From contig JACPNR010000006.1 of NCBI GenBank assembly GCA_016185395.1, positions 1-64,000 of the forward strand: a DNA stretch of 64,000 nt, given 5' to 3'. A program made the translations under genes and the position numbers. The notes beneath the pieces are model-generated. The model was not told where the DNA came from and ran no database searches. It saw only the letters and a list, made by a program, of their open reading frames with translations. This DNA comes from Candidatus Korobacter versatilis. Its GTDB lineage: Bacteria; Acidobacteriota; Terriglobia; Terriglobales; Acidobacteriaceae. This document shows positions 36,622-45,466 of this stretch, piece by piece (within the stretch, counting starts at the first letter, position 1; every line of letters starts with the position of its first letter).

Positions 36622-36631
36622 GCCCTTTTCG

Positions 36632-36658
36632 CCGCGGATTTTCGCGGATAACGCGGAT
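36632..36658. repeat. Left arm (CGCGGAT iterons) of a palindrome enclosing the GxxExxY gene
   Basis: Three CGCGGAT units: CCGCGGAT, CGCGGAT, CGCGGAT within 27 bases. The inverted right arm is at 37056-37083. Elsewhere (49889) the same arms enclose only a short spacer. Confidence 0.7.
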
Positions 36659-36666
36659 TTTGTTTT

Positions 36667-37094
36667 ATGAATCCAGACCTGAAGCATCGGGAGCTTACCG
36701 AGCAGATCATTGGCGTGTTCTATGACGTCTATAACGAGCTCGGGCATGGGTACTTGGAATCGATCTACGCGACCGCACTGGCTATATCGCCCTCAGGCAG
36801 GCCGGTTTGCAGGTCGAGCAGGAGTTGCCGATCAGTGTTCATTTTCGTGGAGAGGTGATCGGCGAATTCAAGGCTGACTTGGTGGTAAATGGAATCGTCC
36901 TGCTCGAACTGAAAGCAGTGCGCGCCATCGACCAAGCGTTTGAAAAACAGATACTGAACTACCTTCGCGGCACACAGATCGAACTGGGGTTGATCTTGAA
37001 TCTCGGCCCGAAGCCGGAGTTCCGCCGGTTTGTTTACGAGAACGAAAGGAAAAAGATCCGCGTTCATCCGCGTTCATCCGCGGTAGGGGTTTAA
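36667..37094 (+). pseudogene. GxxExxY protein (PD-(D/E)XK_3 superfamily), frameshifted
   Basis: The first frame (from ATG 36667) reads MNPDLKHRELTEQIIGVFYD and the signature GYLESIY (GxxExxY), then loses similarity after ATALAI. The second frame resumes with IALRQAGLQVEQELPISVHF, FKADLVVNGIVLLELK (Asp plus ExK nuclease-like motif), LNYLRGTQIELGLILNLG and ends in the right repeat arm. The break is at GCTATATCGCCC near 36781-36793, and losing two bases (one AT) would restore GCTATCGCC and a single frame of about 140 codons. The gene sits inside a repeat palindrome, and its last residues (VHPRSSAVGV) are encoded by the arm. Its stop overlaps the ispF start (TAATG). Function of the family is unknown; a sequencing error is also possible. 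Confidence 0.82.
37056..37083. repeat. Right arm of the palindrome enclosing the GxxExxY gene
   Basis: Three ATCCGCG units ending in ATCCGCGG, the reverse complement of the left arm at 36632-36658 apart from spacing bases. Confidence 0.7.
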
Positions 37095-37618
37095 TGCGCA
37101 TTGGCTACGGGTGGGATTCACACGAGTTCAAGAAGGGCCTCCCGCTGAAGGTGGGCGGGGTGGAGCTTGAGCACACGCACGGGCTGGCCGGGCATTCCGA
37201 CGGCGACGTGCTGCTGCATGCCATCACCGATGCGCTGCTCGGGGCGATCGCCGCGGGAGACATTGGGACCTTCTTCCCTTCCGAAGACGCGCGCTGGAAG
37301 GGCGCGGACTCGGTGGTGTTCCTGCGCGCGGCGATGGAGCAGGTGCACCGCGCCGGGTACATGGTCGCCAACGTGGACTCCACGCTCATCCTGGCCGAGC
37401 CGAAGCTCTCGCCGCACGCGAAGAAGATACAGGCGCGCGTGGCGGAGCTGCTGCGCATCGAGCCGAACTGCGTGGGCATCAAGGCGAAGACGCCGGAAGG
37501 CATGGGCACGGACAACGCCGCGATCGCGCACGTCACCGTGCTGCTGCTGCGCCGGGCGAACAAGCCGCGCGCGCGCATGACGGCGGCGGCGCATGCCAAG
37601 CGCGGCGCGCGAGACTAG
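37094..37618 (+). CDS. ispF: 2-C-methyl-D-erythritol 2,4-cyclodiphosphate synthase
   Basis: IspF cyclises CDP-ME-2-phosphate, the step after IspE in isoprenoid synthesis. 174 residues, a little longer than the usual 157-160 because of a basic C-terminal tail (MTAAAHAKRGARD). The zinc site residues are in GYGWDSHEF (Asp and His) and in GHSDGDVLLHAITDALLGA (second His). DIGTFFPSEDARWKGADS and GTDNAAIAHVTVLLL complete the family pattern. The ATG at 37094 overlaps the stop of the GxxExxY frame. Since that gene is broken, ribosomes may not deliver coupled translation. ispE and ispDF fusion genes are not seen here. Confidence 0.97.
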   Translation: MRIGYGWDSHEFKKGLPLKVGGVELEHTHGLAGHSDGDVLLHAITDALLGAIAAGDIGTFFPSEDARWKGADSVVFLRAAMEQVHRAGYMVANVDSTLILAEPKLSPHAKKIQARVAELLRIEPNCVGIKAKTPEGMGTDNAAIAHVTVLLLRRANKPRARMTAAAHAKRGARD

Positions 37619-37626
37619 AACCCCTT

Positions 37627-37657
37627 ACCGCGGATGAACGCAGAGGAACGCGGATCA
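37627..37657. repeat. CGCGGAT half-element upstream of the M14 peptidase
   Basis: ACCGCGGATGAACGCAGAGG... with three CGCGGAT/CGCAGA-like units, a single arm. In frame it would add a spurious N-terminus to the peptidase. Confidence 0.6.
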
Positions 37658-37690
37658 AATCAGGGAATTAAAGACCAGGAAGAACAAAAG

Positions 37691-39571
37691 ATGAGACCCA
37701 TTGTGCTCGCGCTTGTCTTCTCCTGCGCCGCGTTGGCGCAGACCTCTTCTACGAAGCCGACACGAAAACCGGCGGCGAAGGCTGCGCCGGTCGCTGCCGC
37801 TGCCGCTGACTGGACCACGCCGGCGGAGAGGTCCGACTATCGCACCACGCCGCGCTACGACGAGACCATGGCGTACGTGCAGCGCGTGGCCGCGGCGGCG
37901 CCCAAGCAGGTGAAGCTCGAGAGCTTTGGCAAGACGCCGGAAGGGCGCGACCTCTGGGTCGCCATCGTTTCCAAGGACGGGACGTTCGACCCGGCAGCGG
38001 TCCGCAAGTCGGGACGCGCGGTGCTGCTGGTGCAGAACGCCATCCACGCCGGCGAGATGGACGGCAAGGATTCGTCGCTGGCGCTGCTGCGCGACATGGT
38101 CATCACAAGGTCGCAGGCCAAGCTGCTCGAGAGCGTGGTGGTGCTGATCGTCCCCATCTACAACGCCGACGGGCACGAGCGTTTCAGCGCGTACAACCGC
38201 ATCAACCAGAACGGTCCGGAGCAGATGGGCTGGCGGACGCAGGCGCAGAACCTGAACCTGAACCGCGATTACCTGAAGGCGGACGCGCCGGAGACGCGGG
38301 CGCTGCTACGCCTGTTCCAGCGCTGGCTGCCGGACTTCTTCATCGACGACCACGTGACCGATGGCGCCGACTACCAGTACGACACCACGTACGCCATCGA
38401 CATTGGGCCCGACGTAGCGCCGGCGACGGCGGACTGGCTGGAGCACGACCTGAAGCCATACATCGAGAAATCGGTGAGCGATTCGGGACACGTGATCGGG
38501 GAGTACGTGGGCGTGGGCGAGGCGAACCCGAAGGAGGGCATCTCGGTCGGGCAGGACACGCCGCGCTTCTCGACGGGCTACATGGTGGCGCAGAGCCGTC
38601 CCGGGCTGCTGGTCGAGATGCACATGCTCAAGGACTACAAAACGCGCGTGACGGGAAACTACGAGATACTGCGCGCCATCCTGGAAGTGCTGAACCGCGA
38701 CGCGGCGAAGCTGGTGGCGATGAACCAGGAGGCGGACGAGACCACGATCGCGCGCGGCAAACAGGCGCAGACGGCGGTGTACATCCGCAAGCCGGATGAT
38801 TTTCCGCTGCGTCTCGCGGCGACCGGCGACGCTACGATGTTCCCCTTCCTCGGCTACAAGCGGACGACGACGCTGAGCGAGGTCTCCGGCGGGTTGTGGA
38901 ACCAGTACGGGCACGAGCCGGAGAACGTCGACATCCCCCTGCACGCGAAGCTGAAGATGACGCTGGGCGTGGGCGTGCCGGGCGCGTACATCGTGCCGGC
39001 ACAGTGGACGCGCGTGATCGACGTGCTGCGCGCGCACGCGGTGGAGATGCGGGCGACGACCGCAGCCTGGTCGGGCGAGGTCGAGACGTATCGCTGCAAG
39101 GCGAAGTGGGCGGAGCGGCCGTTCGAAGGACATCACGTGCTCGGGGGCGGCAGCGAGTTCGCGCCCACGCCTCCGCCGGACTGCACCGCGGTGCGCGAGA
39201 AGCTCGATTTCCCCGCCGGCTCGATGGTGGTGCCGATGGACCAGCGCGCGGCGAAGGTCGCCATGCACTGGCTCGAGCCGCAGGCGCCGGACTCGGCCGT
39301 CTATTGGGGATACTTCGACGCCATCTTCGAGCAGAAAGAATATGGCGAAGCTTACGTGGTCGAGAAACTCGCGCGCGAGATGATGGCGAAAGATCCTAAG
39401 CTGAAGGCCGAGTTCGAGCAGAAAGTGGCGAGCGACAAGGAGTTCGCGGGGAACTCCTACGGGCGGCTGAACTGGTGGTTCCAGCACTCGCCGTGGTGGG
39501 ACGCGAGGCAGGGACGGTATCCGGTGGGCAGGGTAAGGAACCTGGAAGGGATCCCGGTGGGGGCGAAGTAG
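37691..39571 (+). CDS. Secreted M14-family zinc carboxypeptidase
   Basis: 626 residues from ATG 37691, with AGGAAG eight bases upstream. A signal peptide MRPIVLALVFSCAALAQ leads into a Pro/Lys/Ala-rich linker and the M14 domain. Zinc ligands are H119 and E122 (NAIHAGEMDG, the HxxE motif) and H221 (DDHVTDG). NLNRDYLKADAPETRAL is the substrate-binding segment, and E309 in LLVEMHML is the likely catalytic Glu. The C-terminal 250 residues form a further domain without a recognisable motif. It would cut C-terminal residues from peptides or peptidoglycan stems outside the cell. An in-frame upstream start would only add residues encoded by the repeat arm. Confidence 0.9.
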   Translation: MRPIVLALVFSCAALAQTSSTKPTRKPAAKAAPVAAAAADWTTPAERSDYRTTPRYDETMAYVQRVAAAAPKQVKLESFGKTPEGRDLWVAIVSKDGTFDPAAVRKSGRAVLLVQNAIHAGEMDGKDSSLALLRDMVITRSQAKLLESVVVLIVPIYNADGHERFSAYNRINQNGPEQMGWRTQAQNLNLNRDYLKADAPETRALLRLFQRWLPDFFIDDHVTDGADYQYDTTYAIDIGPDVAPATADWLEHDLKPYIEKSVSDSGHVIGEYVGVGEANPKEGISVGQDTPRFSTGYMVAQSRPGLLVEMHMLKDYKTRVTGNYEILRAILEVLNRDAAKLVAMNQEADETTIARGKQAQTAVYIRKPDDFPLRLAATGDATMFPFLGYKRTTTLSEVSGGLWNQYGHEPENVDIPLHAKLKMTLGVGVPGAYIVPAQWTRVIDVLRAHAVEMRATTAAWSGEVETYRCKAKWAERPFEGHHVLGGGSEFAPTPPPDCTAVREKLDFPAGSMVVPMDQRAAKVAMHWLEPQAPDSAVYWGYFDAIFEQKEYGEAYVVEKLAREMMAKDPKLKAEFEQKVASDKEFAGNSYGRLNWWFQHSPWWDARQGRYPVGRVRNLEGIPVGAK

Positions 39572-39587
39572 ATCCGGGTGGTCCTGC

Positions 39588-39608
39588 GGCGGGGCGACGT
39601 CGCCCGCC
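39588..39608. repeat. Single GGCGGGGCGACGTCGCCCGCC palindrome
   Basis: A near-perfect GC palindrome between the convergent M14 and GGDEF/HD-GYP genes. It belongs to the core seen in the array at 28187. Confidence 0.55.
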
Positions 39609-39623
39609 TCCACGTCTTACTAC

Positions 39624-42600
39624 TTAGCGGCCGGCGCGGGCGGGTTTATGGCCGCGGACTTGCTGCGCGAGCACGCGCACGATGACGCCATCGAACTGCG
39701 CGCCGCTCAACGACTCCAACTCCTCGAGCGCCTGCTGAGTGTTGCGCGTGGGCGCGTAGGGACGCTCGATGGTCATGTTGGTGAAGACTTCGACGGCGGC
39801 GATGATGCGCGCGCCGAGCGGAATGTCCTCACCCTTGAGCTTATCGGGATAGCCCTGGCCGTCGAAGCGCTCGTGGTGGTGGCGCACGTACTGCACCAGG
39901 CGCGCGGAGCCGGGCATGGTGGCGACGATCCGTCCGCCGATATCGGCGTGGGTCTTGACCAGGTTGTATTCCTCCACGGTGAGCGCGCCCGTCTTGTTGA
40001 GGATGTGCTCGGGGATGACGATCTTGCCGATGTCGTGGATGCGGGAGGCGAGGACGAGGTCGGAGAGCTCTTCCGGCGACATCTTCATCTCGCGTCCCAC
40101 GGTCTCGGCGTAGCGGGCGACGGATTCGCCGTGGCCGGTGACATAGACCTCGCGCGCTTCCGCGGCGCGGGTGAGTGCCATCACGGCCTCGGTAAGGGCT
40201 TCGGCGTTACGTCCGTCTTTGACGGCGTTGCCGAGTTTGATGAGCGTCTGGACGAGTTCCTCGGCGGAATCTGGGTTGGTGTGCTCGCGGCGCAGGAAGC
40301 CTTCCACGTAGGTGGTGACGATGGCCTTCTGCTGCGCGACGGCTTCGCCTTCCTGGAACTCCTCGACGGTGGAAACGCGGTTGCCGCCGGCGCGCTTGGA
40401 GACGTACATACCGGCGTCGGCGACGCGGATGATGTCTTCCATGGTGGCGCCGTGCAGCGGGAAGGTGGCCACGCCGAAGCTGCCGGTGATCTTGCGCTCG
40501 TTCAACATGGGGTCGGTGGCGATCCAGAGCCGCAGGCGCTCGGCCAATATCTGCGCCTGCTCGATGGAGGTTTCGGGCATGAGGATGACGAACTCGTCGC
40601 CGCCGTAGCGCGCGACGATGTTCGACTGCCGGCATTTCTGCTCGAGCAGGCGGCCGATGCGGGTGAGGACGAGGTCGCCCTCGAGGTGTCCCATGGTGTC
40701 GTTCACGGCCTTGAACTTGTCGAGGTCGATGAGGACGACGGAGAACGGGCGGCCGGAGCGCGAGGCGCGCTTCCATTCCGAGGAGAGCGATTCCGAGAAA
40801 TAACGGCGCGTCTTGATGCCGGTGAGTCCGTCGGTGATGGCGTGCTGCTGCATCTTCTGGAAGACGAAGGCGTTGTGCAGCGCGGTGGCGAGCAGGTCGG
40901 CGAAGGTCTGCAGGATCAGGACTTCCTGCTGCGCGAAGGCATTCTCTTTCGCGCTCTCGATGTTGAGGACGCCGAGCAGCGTCTCGCCGTAAGTGAGCGG
41001 CATGCAAAGCACGGAGCGCGAGTCCGGCATGATACCGAGCAGGTGGGAGGCGCCGGTGTTCTGCTCGAGCACCATCTCGTTCAAGCGCGCGACGCGTCCG
41101 AGGATGCCGACGCCGAGCGGGACGCGCTTGCCGAGCGCCTTGGCGGTGGTGCCGGCCTCGGCCTTGATCTCGATCTCCTTCGAGGCGTAGTCGAGGATGC
41201 CGATGCCGATGTGGTCGTAGTGGAAGTTCTGCTGGATGTCGCGCACGATCTGCGAGAGCATGGCTTCGGCGTCGTCGGAGGAGATGGCCGTCTTCGAGAC
41301 GCTGTTGAGGAAGGCGAGGTAGTTGGCGCGGCGCTGCTCCTCGGCGAAGAGGCGCGCGTTCTCGATGGCGACGGCGAGCTGGCCGGCGGCGGTCTGCAGC
41401 ACCTGCAGGTCGCGCTCGCCAAAGGCGTTGTCGCGGTCGTAGTTGAGCACGGCCATGACGCCGACGGGCTCGTGGTTGCGGAAGATGGGCACGCCGCAGT
41501 AGCTGCGGCAGGGGCGCCCGGTCGGTGTGACGCCGAGCGCTTTGCGGGCGGCGTCGATGTTCTCGCGGATGAGGAGCGACTTGCCGCCGGTGATGATGTG
41601 CTCGCTGATGCCGTTCACCCAGGCACGCGAGCGCTTGGGGACGACGGCGCCGTCTTCGACCTCGAAGGCGAAGCGGACTTCCTTGGTGCGCGCGTCGGTC
41701 GCATGCTTGAAGGCGACGTAAAAGTTCTCTACGTCGAAGAGCTGCGAGAGACCCTGATAGATGCTTTGCAGGACTTCATCGGCGTCGAGGCGCGAGCTCA
41801 CGGCCTGGCCGATCTGGGTGAGCATTTGGAACTCGCGGCTGCGGCGCTGCGATTCGCGCATCACGAGGTAGTGCTGCAGCGTCATGGCGATCTGGGCGGC
41901 GAGCGCCTTGAGCAGCTTGAGCCGCGAGGTGGAGAGCGCGCCGGCCTTGGAGTGCGGGAAGATGAGGGCGCCGAGCACGCGGTCGCTGGTGCGCAGCGAC
42001 GCCACGGTGAAGGCTTCGATGCCTTCGCCGCTGAAGGCCACGCGGATGGGCAACGCCTTCTCGCGCCGGTCATCGGAGAGCGAGGCGAGCTGGCGATCGA
42101 GGTCGGTGACCACGGCGACTCCGCCGGCGGCGGCGGCCACCTCGGAAAAGCAATCCGCGCCGCCCTGGCGCTCGATGACCTCCGCCATGTTGCGCGAGAC
42201 GCCGCGCTCGACGGTGGGGAAAACGTCGCGCAGCTCGTGCCGGATGCAGATCATGCCGCGCTCCGTGCCAAGCAGCGCGATGAGGCGGTCGAGGAGCTTT
42301 TGCAGGTGCGGGGCGGCGTCCTCGGCCTCGACCGGCTCTTCCATGGCGACGTCGAGCCGGGAGAACTCGAGCAGGTTGTCCTGCACGTTGCGGCGCTCGC
42401 CCTCGAACAGGACCATGACCATGGCGATGCCGAGCAGCATCTGCGGCAGCGGGCCGAGGAAGTGTCCGATGCTGCCGAGGTACTTCTCGAAGAGCGTGTG
42501 GAACTGCAGCGAGAGCTGCAGGAACCCCCAGAAGGACAGTGCGAAGGCGAGGACACGATAGCCGACGAGGTCGTTGGCGCGTCCGTGGCGCCAGAAGCGG

Positions 42601-43049
42601 TAGCCGCACCAGAAGAGCAGGATGGCGACCAGCAGCGCGCTGGAGATGTGGGGGATGGCCAGCGGTCCGAGCTGCATGGACGTGGGGGGCGCGTTGGGGT
42701 CGCGGGCCGTCCATGCGTCGGCGAATGACCACAGCGCGCCAATGCCGATGAGCAGGGCGTACGGCCAGCGTAGCGCCCAGCGCCCCTGCAACATCTCGGT
42801 GGAGGCAAGGATGCAGAGCACGGTCCCGATGGTGAGGATCTGGGCGAGCCAGTTCAGTCCCCAGACGGAGTCGAACCGCATGTAATAGGCGCCGATGGCG
42901 ACGTAGTGCAGCAGGTAGAGGACCCAGCCGACCTGCCACGCGCGGAAGTAACGCTCGCGACTTTGGTTATAGAGGTATCCGAATAGCGAGCAGAGCAAGA
43001 GCGCGACGATGCCGGGAACAATGATGATGCTGACGAGCGCGCTGCTCAT
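39624..43049 (-). CDS. Membrane GAF-GGDEF-HD-GYP cyclic-di-GMP protein
   Basis: 1141 residues. About seven membrane helices in the first 225 residues form a sensor module. Three GAF-like domains follow (about 235-395, 410-575, 590-750). The GGDEF domain (about 760-920) has an intact GGDEF active site (ARYGGDEFVIL) and the metal Asp in LIDLDKFKAVND. Its inhibitory I-site RxxD reads RQSN, so product feedback is probably lost. The HD-GYP domain (about 950-1130) has HDIGKI and HHHERFDGQGYP. The usual metal-ligand Asp in the DVFDAMT-type segment is Glu (VEVFTNMT). It may thus both make and break c-di-GMP. A near-consensus promoter lies 73 bases upstream of the ATG. Confidence 0.94.
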   Translation of the reverse strand: MSSALVSIIIVPGIVALLLCSLFGYLYNQSRERYFRAWQVGWVLYLLHYVAIGAYYMRFDSVWGLNWLAQILTIGTVLCILASTEMLQGRWALRWPYALLIGIGALWSFADAWTARDPNAPPTSMQLGPLAIPHISSALLVAILLFWCGYRFWRHGRANDLVGYRVLAFALSFWGFLQLSLQFHTLFEKYLGSIGHFLGPLPQMLLGIAMVMVLFEGERRNVQDNLLEFSRLDVAMEEPVEAEDAAPHLQKLLDRLIALLGTERGMICIRHELRDVFPTVERGVSRNMAEVIERQGGADCFSEVAAAAGGVAVVTDLDRQLASLSDDRREKALPIRVAFSGEGIEAFTVASLRTSDRVLGALIFPHSKAGALSTSRLKLLKALAAQIAMTLQHYLVMRESQRRSREFQMLTQIGQAVSSRLDADEVLQSIYQGLSQLFDVENFYVAFKHATDARTKEVRFAFEVEDGAVVPKRSRAWVNGISEHIITGGKSLLIRENIDAARKALGVTPTGRPCRSYCGVPIFRNHEPVGVMAVLNYDRDNAFGERDLQVLQTAAGQLAVAIENARLFAEEQRRANYLAFLNSVSKTAISSDDAEAMLSQIVRDIQQNFHYDHIGIGILDYASKEIEIKAEAGTTAKALGKRVPLGVGILGRVARLNEMVLEQNTGASHLLGIMPDSRSVLCMPLTYGETLLGVLNIESAKENAFAQQEVLILQTFADLLATALHNAFVFQKMQQHAITDGLTGIKTRRYFSESLSSEWKRASRSGRPFSVVLIDLDKFKAVNDTMGHLEGDLVLTRIGRLLEQKCRQSNIVARYGGDEFVILMPETSIEQAQILAERLRLWIATDPMLNERKITGSFGVATFPLHGATMEDIIRVADAGMYVSKRAGGNRVSTVEEFQEGEAVAQQKAIVTTYVEGFLRREHTNPDSAEELVQTLIKLGNAVKDGRNAEALTEAVMALTRAAEAREVYVTGHGESVARYAETVGREMKMSPEELSDLVLASRIHDIGKIVIPEHILNKTGALTVEEYNLVKTHADIGGRIVATMPGSARLVQYVRHHHERFDGQGYPDKLKGEDIPLGARIIAAVEVFTNMTIERPYAPTRNTQQALEELESLSGAQFDGVIVRVLAQQVRGHKPARAGR

Positions 43050-43121
43050 GGGTAGAAGCCTGACTCAGCCTGTTCGCCGGACCATGGAAAGGCGCCGACA
43101 AGAATTGTCCGGGGTCACGAA

Positions 43122-43150
43122 ACTATATGCATATCAATGGCATACGTCAA
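43122..43150 (-). promoter_or_regulatory. Promoter of the GGDEF/HD-GYP gene
   Basis: On the minus strand TTGACG (43145-43150), a 17-base spacer and TATAGT (43122-43127). Both hexamers match the consensus at five of six positions. The leader is about 65 bases. Confidence 0.7.
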
Positions 43151-43200
43151 TCAGGGGAACGGCTGGAGTGCGCCCTAGGGCGGGCTACGACGGGGCCGCC

Positions 43201-43230
43201 TTGACGCTTGGTTTCGTAGGCCCGTACCAT
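43201..43230 (+). promoter_or_regulatory. Promoter of gltX
   Basis: TTGACG (43201-43206), an 18-base spacer and TACCAT (43225-43230), about 56 bases before the gltX ATG. Confidence 0.5.
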
Positions 43231-43286
43231 CGAAAGTTCGTCACGGAAGTCCGTCGCCCGTTCCATCGCAGACCAGCCCGCCCGAC

Positions 43287-44765
43287 ATGAGTGATTCCGG
43301 AAAAAGCCGCGTCCGATTTGCGCCCTCGCCCACCGGCTTCCTGCACGTGGGGAGCGCGCGGACGTTCATCTTCAACTGGCTGTTCGCCCGCCACACTGGC
43401 GGGACCATGGTGCTGCGGCTCGACGATACCGACGTGGAGCGGAATACGGATGCCAGCGTGGAGTCCATCTTCGAGGGGCTGAAGTGGCTGGGGCTCGACT
43501 GGCAGGAGGAGTACAAGCAGTCGGAGCGGCTGGCGCTGCATCGCGAGATGGCGCAGAGGATCTTCGAGAAGGGGATGGCGTATCGGGACTTCACTCCGGC
43601 AGGCAAGGATGAGGGTGAGCGCGATCGGAGTGCGGGGCCGTGGCTGTTCGAGGCGACGATGCGCGGGCTTTCTCGCGAGGAGAGCGACCGGCGTGCTGCG
43701 GCCGGGGAGCCGTTCGCGCTGCGGTTCCGGGTGCCGCGAGAGGGCGGCGAGGAGATCAAGTTCAGCGACGCCGTCTATGGCGAGCAGTCGAAGGCGACGG
43801 CGGACATCGAAGATTTCGCGCTGCTGCGGTCGGACGGGATGCCGACGTACCACATGGCGAGTTGCGCCGACGACGTGGACATGCGCATCTCGCACATCAT
43901 CCGCGGCCAGGACCACCTGCCGAACACCTTCAAGCACGTGCTGATCTTCCGCGCGCTCGACGCGAGCCGCCTGGGTTACGAAATAAGGTTCGCGCACCTG
44001 CCGCTGCTGGTCGCGCCCGATGGCGCGAAGTTGTCGAAGCGGAAGCATGGGCCGGTCGTGAGCGTCACGACCTACCGCGACGCCGGCTTCCTGCGGCAGG
44101 CGTTCATCAACTTCCTCTGCCTGCTGGGCTGGTCGCCGAAAGACGACCGCGAGGTGATGTCGCTCGACGAGCTGACGCAGGCGTTCACGCTCGAGAACAT
44201 CAACCGGGCGAACGCGGTCATCAACTTCAAGGAAGCGGCTGCGAGTCCCGAAGAAACGTTCGATCCCAAGGCCGTCTGGCTGAACTCGCAGTACATCCAT
44301 GCGATGCCGGTGGAGGAGCTGGCCGAACGGCTGCTGGGGACCGTCCGCGCGGGCGGCTACGACGTGAGCTTGGAGAAGATGAAGCAGATCGCGCCGCTCA
44401 TCCGCGAGCGCATGCGCTTGCTCGCGGACGTGCTGACGGTGGCCGACTTTTTCTTTCGCAAGGAGCTTGCGCCCTACGACGCTGCCCTGCTCGTCCCGCA
44501 AAAGGGCGACGCGGCGATGGCGAATAAGGTCTTGGAGAAGGCGCGCGAGGTGCTGGCGAGGACGGAGTTCGCGCACGACCCGCTGGACCAGGCGCTGCGC
44601 GCCGCGGCGCAGGAGCTGGGCGTGAAGGCGGGGCAGATGTTCACGCCCATCCGCGTGGCCGTGACCGGCCGGACGGCGTCACCGGGATTGTTCGAGACGC
44701 TGGCGGTGCTGGGGCGCGAGGTCACTCTCGAGCGGATCGAAAGGGGCCTCGGCAAGTTGAGCTGA
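43287..44765 (+). CDS. gltX: Glutamyl-tRNA synthetase
   Basis: 492 residues; charges tRNA-Glu (and possibly tRNA-Gln) with glutamate. Class I signature [15 protein letters not shown] carries the HIGH motif in HVGS form, and KLSKRKHG is the KMSKS loop. Other family segments are [25 protein letters not shown] and the C-terminal helical anticodon-binding domain. A separate GlnRS is encoded 766 bases downstream, so Gln-tRNA is probably made directly and GltX need not misacylate tRNA-Gln. The ATG 43287 follows a clean promoter; no Shine-Dalgarno is obvious. A DUF4160/DUF2442 pair lies between the two synthetase genes in opposite orientation. Confidence 0.96.
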   Translation: MSDSGKSRVRFAPSPTGFLHVGSARTFIFNWLFARHTGGTMVLRLDDTDVERNTDASVESIFEGLKWLGLDWQEEYKQSERLALHREMAQRIFEKGMAYRDFTPAGKDEGERDRSAGPWLFEATMRGLSREESDRRAAAGEPFALRFRVPREGGEEIKFSDAVYGEQSKATADIEDFALLRSDGMPTYHMASCADDVDMRISHIIRGQDHLPNTFKHVLIFRALDASRLGYEIRFAHLPLLVAPDGAKLSKRKHGPVVSVTTYRDAGFLRQAFINFLCLLGWSPKDDREVMSLDELTQAFTLENINRANAVINFKEAAASPEETFDPKAVWLNSQYIHAMPVEELAERLLGTVRAGGYDVSLEKMKQIAPLIRERMRLLADVLTVADFFFRKELAPYDAALLVPQKGDAAMANKVLEKAREVLARTEFAHDPLDQALRAAAQELGVKAGQMFTPIRVAVTGRTASPGLFETLAVLGREVTLERIERGLGKLS

Positions 44766-44808
44766 GGTCTAGGACGCGAGGCTCCGCCCGCGAGTGACGC
44801 GGAGCTCA

Positions 44809-45222
44809 CTATCGTCGCGCTGTTTTCTTCGGCCTTCCGCCGAGTCTTCCATTCGCCCGGGAGGCGGCCTTCTTCGCGGGAGTGGTCGCCCGCCCGCCCG
44901 CCTGCCCGAGCCGGGCCGCCATCCACTTGCGAGTGCCCATCACACCGGAAAGCAGGCCCGGAACCCACAAATCGGCGTCGAGCTTGGGCCAGTGCAGTCC
45001 CAAACCAGGCGGCATGACCTCAATCTCGCGGAGGTCCGCCGGAGAGCCGTGCTCCAGGCCCTGAGCGTCGCGTGGCGAGAAGCTGATCTCCAGCTTCGAG
45101 CTGAGGCGAACGACAATGCGGTCAGCCTTGCGGTCGTACCGCGCTTCCACCGCGACGGGCGCGGACGCAAGCAGCTCCCGTCCGCGCTGGGTCGCTCGGC
45201 GATACTCCTCAGTACTCACCAT
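44809..45222 (-). CDS. DUF2442 family protein, probable module partner
   Basis: 137 residues from ATG 45220-45222, with GGAGGGAG just upstream. It starts MVSTEEYRRATQRGRELL; the core ADRIVVRLSSKLEISFSPRD... and LREIEVMPPGLGLHWPKLDADLWVPGLLSG match DUF2442. The C-terminus is Lys/Ala/Arg-rich (KKAASRANGRLGGRPKKTARR), possibly nucleic-acid binding. It overlaps the DUF4160 gene by 14 bases, so the two are translationally coupled. DUF2442 genes commonly travel with DUF4160 genes in what are predicted to be toxin-antitoxin-like pairs; this is inferred from gene pairing, not proven. Confidence 0.85.
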   Translation of the reverse strand: MVSTEEYRRATQRGRELLASAPVAVEARYDRKADRIVVRLSSKLEISFSPRDAQGLEHGSPADLREIEVMPPGLGLHWPKLDADLWVPGLLSGVMGTRKWMAARLGQAGGRATTPAKKAASRANGRLGGRPKKTARR

Positions 45223-45457
45223 GAATCTCCCTCCACCTACGGCACAACATTCCCACATGGCCCGCAATCCCGTCTTGGACCTCGCGCAGTTCCCGACGCG
45301 ACATTCCGAAGTTCTCGCGTAGAACCGCCGGTCCTGCGGGGCAGTTCAGATTGAAAACTACCCAATGTCCTCTCCCGGTAACGTGCACATGCGCCGGCCG
45401 ATGGTCGGCGGGGAAGATGACGACTCGAAACGCACCGAAACGAAGCACGGTCGGCAT
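45209..45457 (-). CDS. DUF4160 family protein, probable module partner
   Basis: 82 residues. The family pattern of DUF4160 is clear: VLRFGAFRVVIFPADHRPAHVHVTG at the start, with HVHV as the conserved His motif, and a later helical part (RRELREVQDGIAGHVGMLCRRWREIHG). Members are short and usually lie before a DUF2442 gene, as here. Its stop overlaps the ATG of DUF2442. The ATG 45455-45457 has TACTAT on the minus strand just four bases upstream, and an inverted repeat (45467-45484) next to that, which may be an operator. Biochemical role is unknown. Confidence 0.88.
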   Translation of the reverse strand: MPTVLRFGAFRVVIFPADHRPAHVHVTGRGHWVVFNLNCPAGPAVLRENFGMSRRELREVQDGIAGHVGMLCRRWREIHGEY

Positions 45458-45466
45458 GGCTATAGT

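Noticed and set aside
39648..42728. Very long open frame on the plus strand opposite the GGDEF/HD-GYP gene
   Set aside because: It is the high-GC antisense shadow of a gene with clear conserved domains; its translation is compositionally odd (Ala/Gly/Asp/Val/His-rich) and shows no motif.
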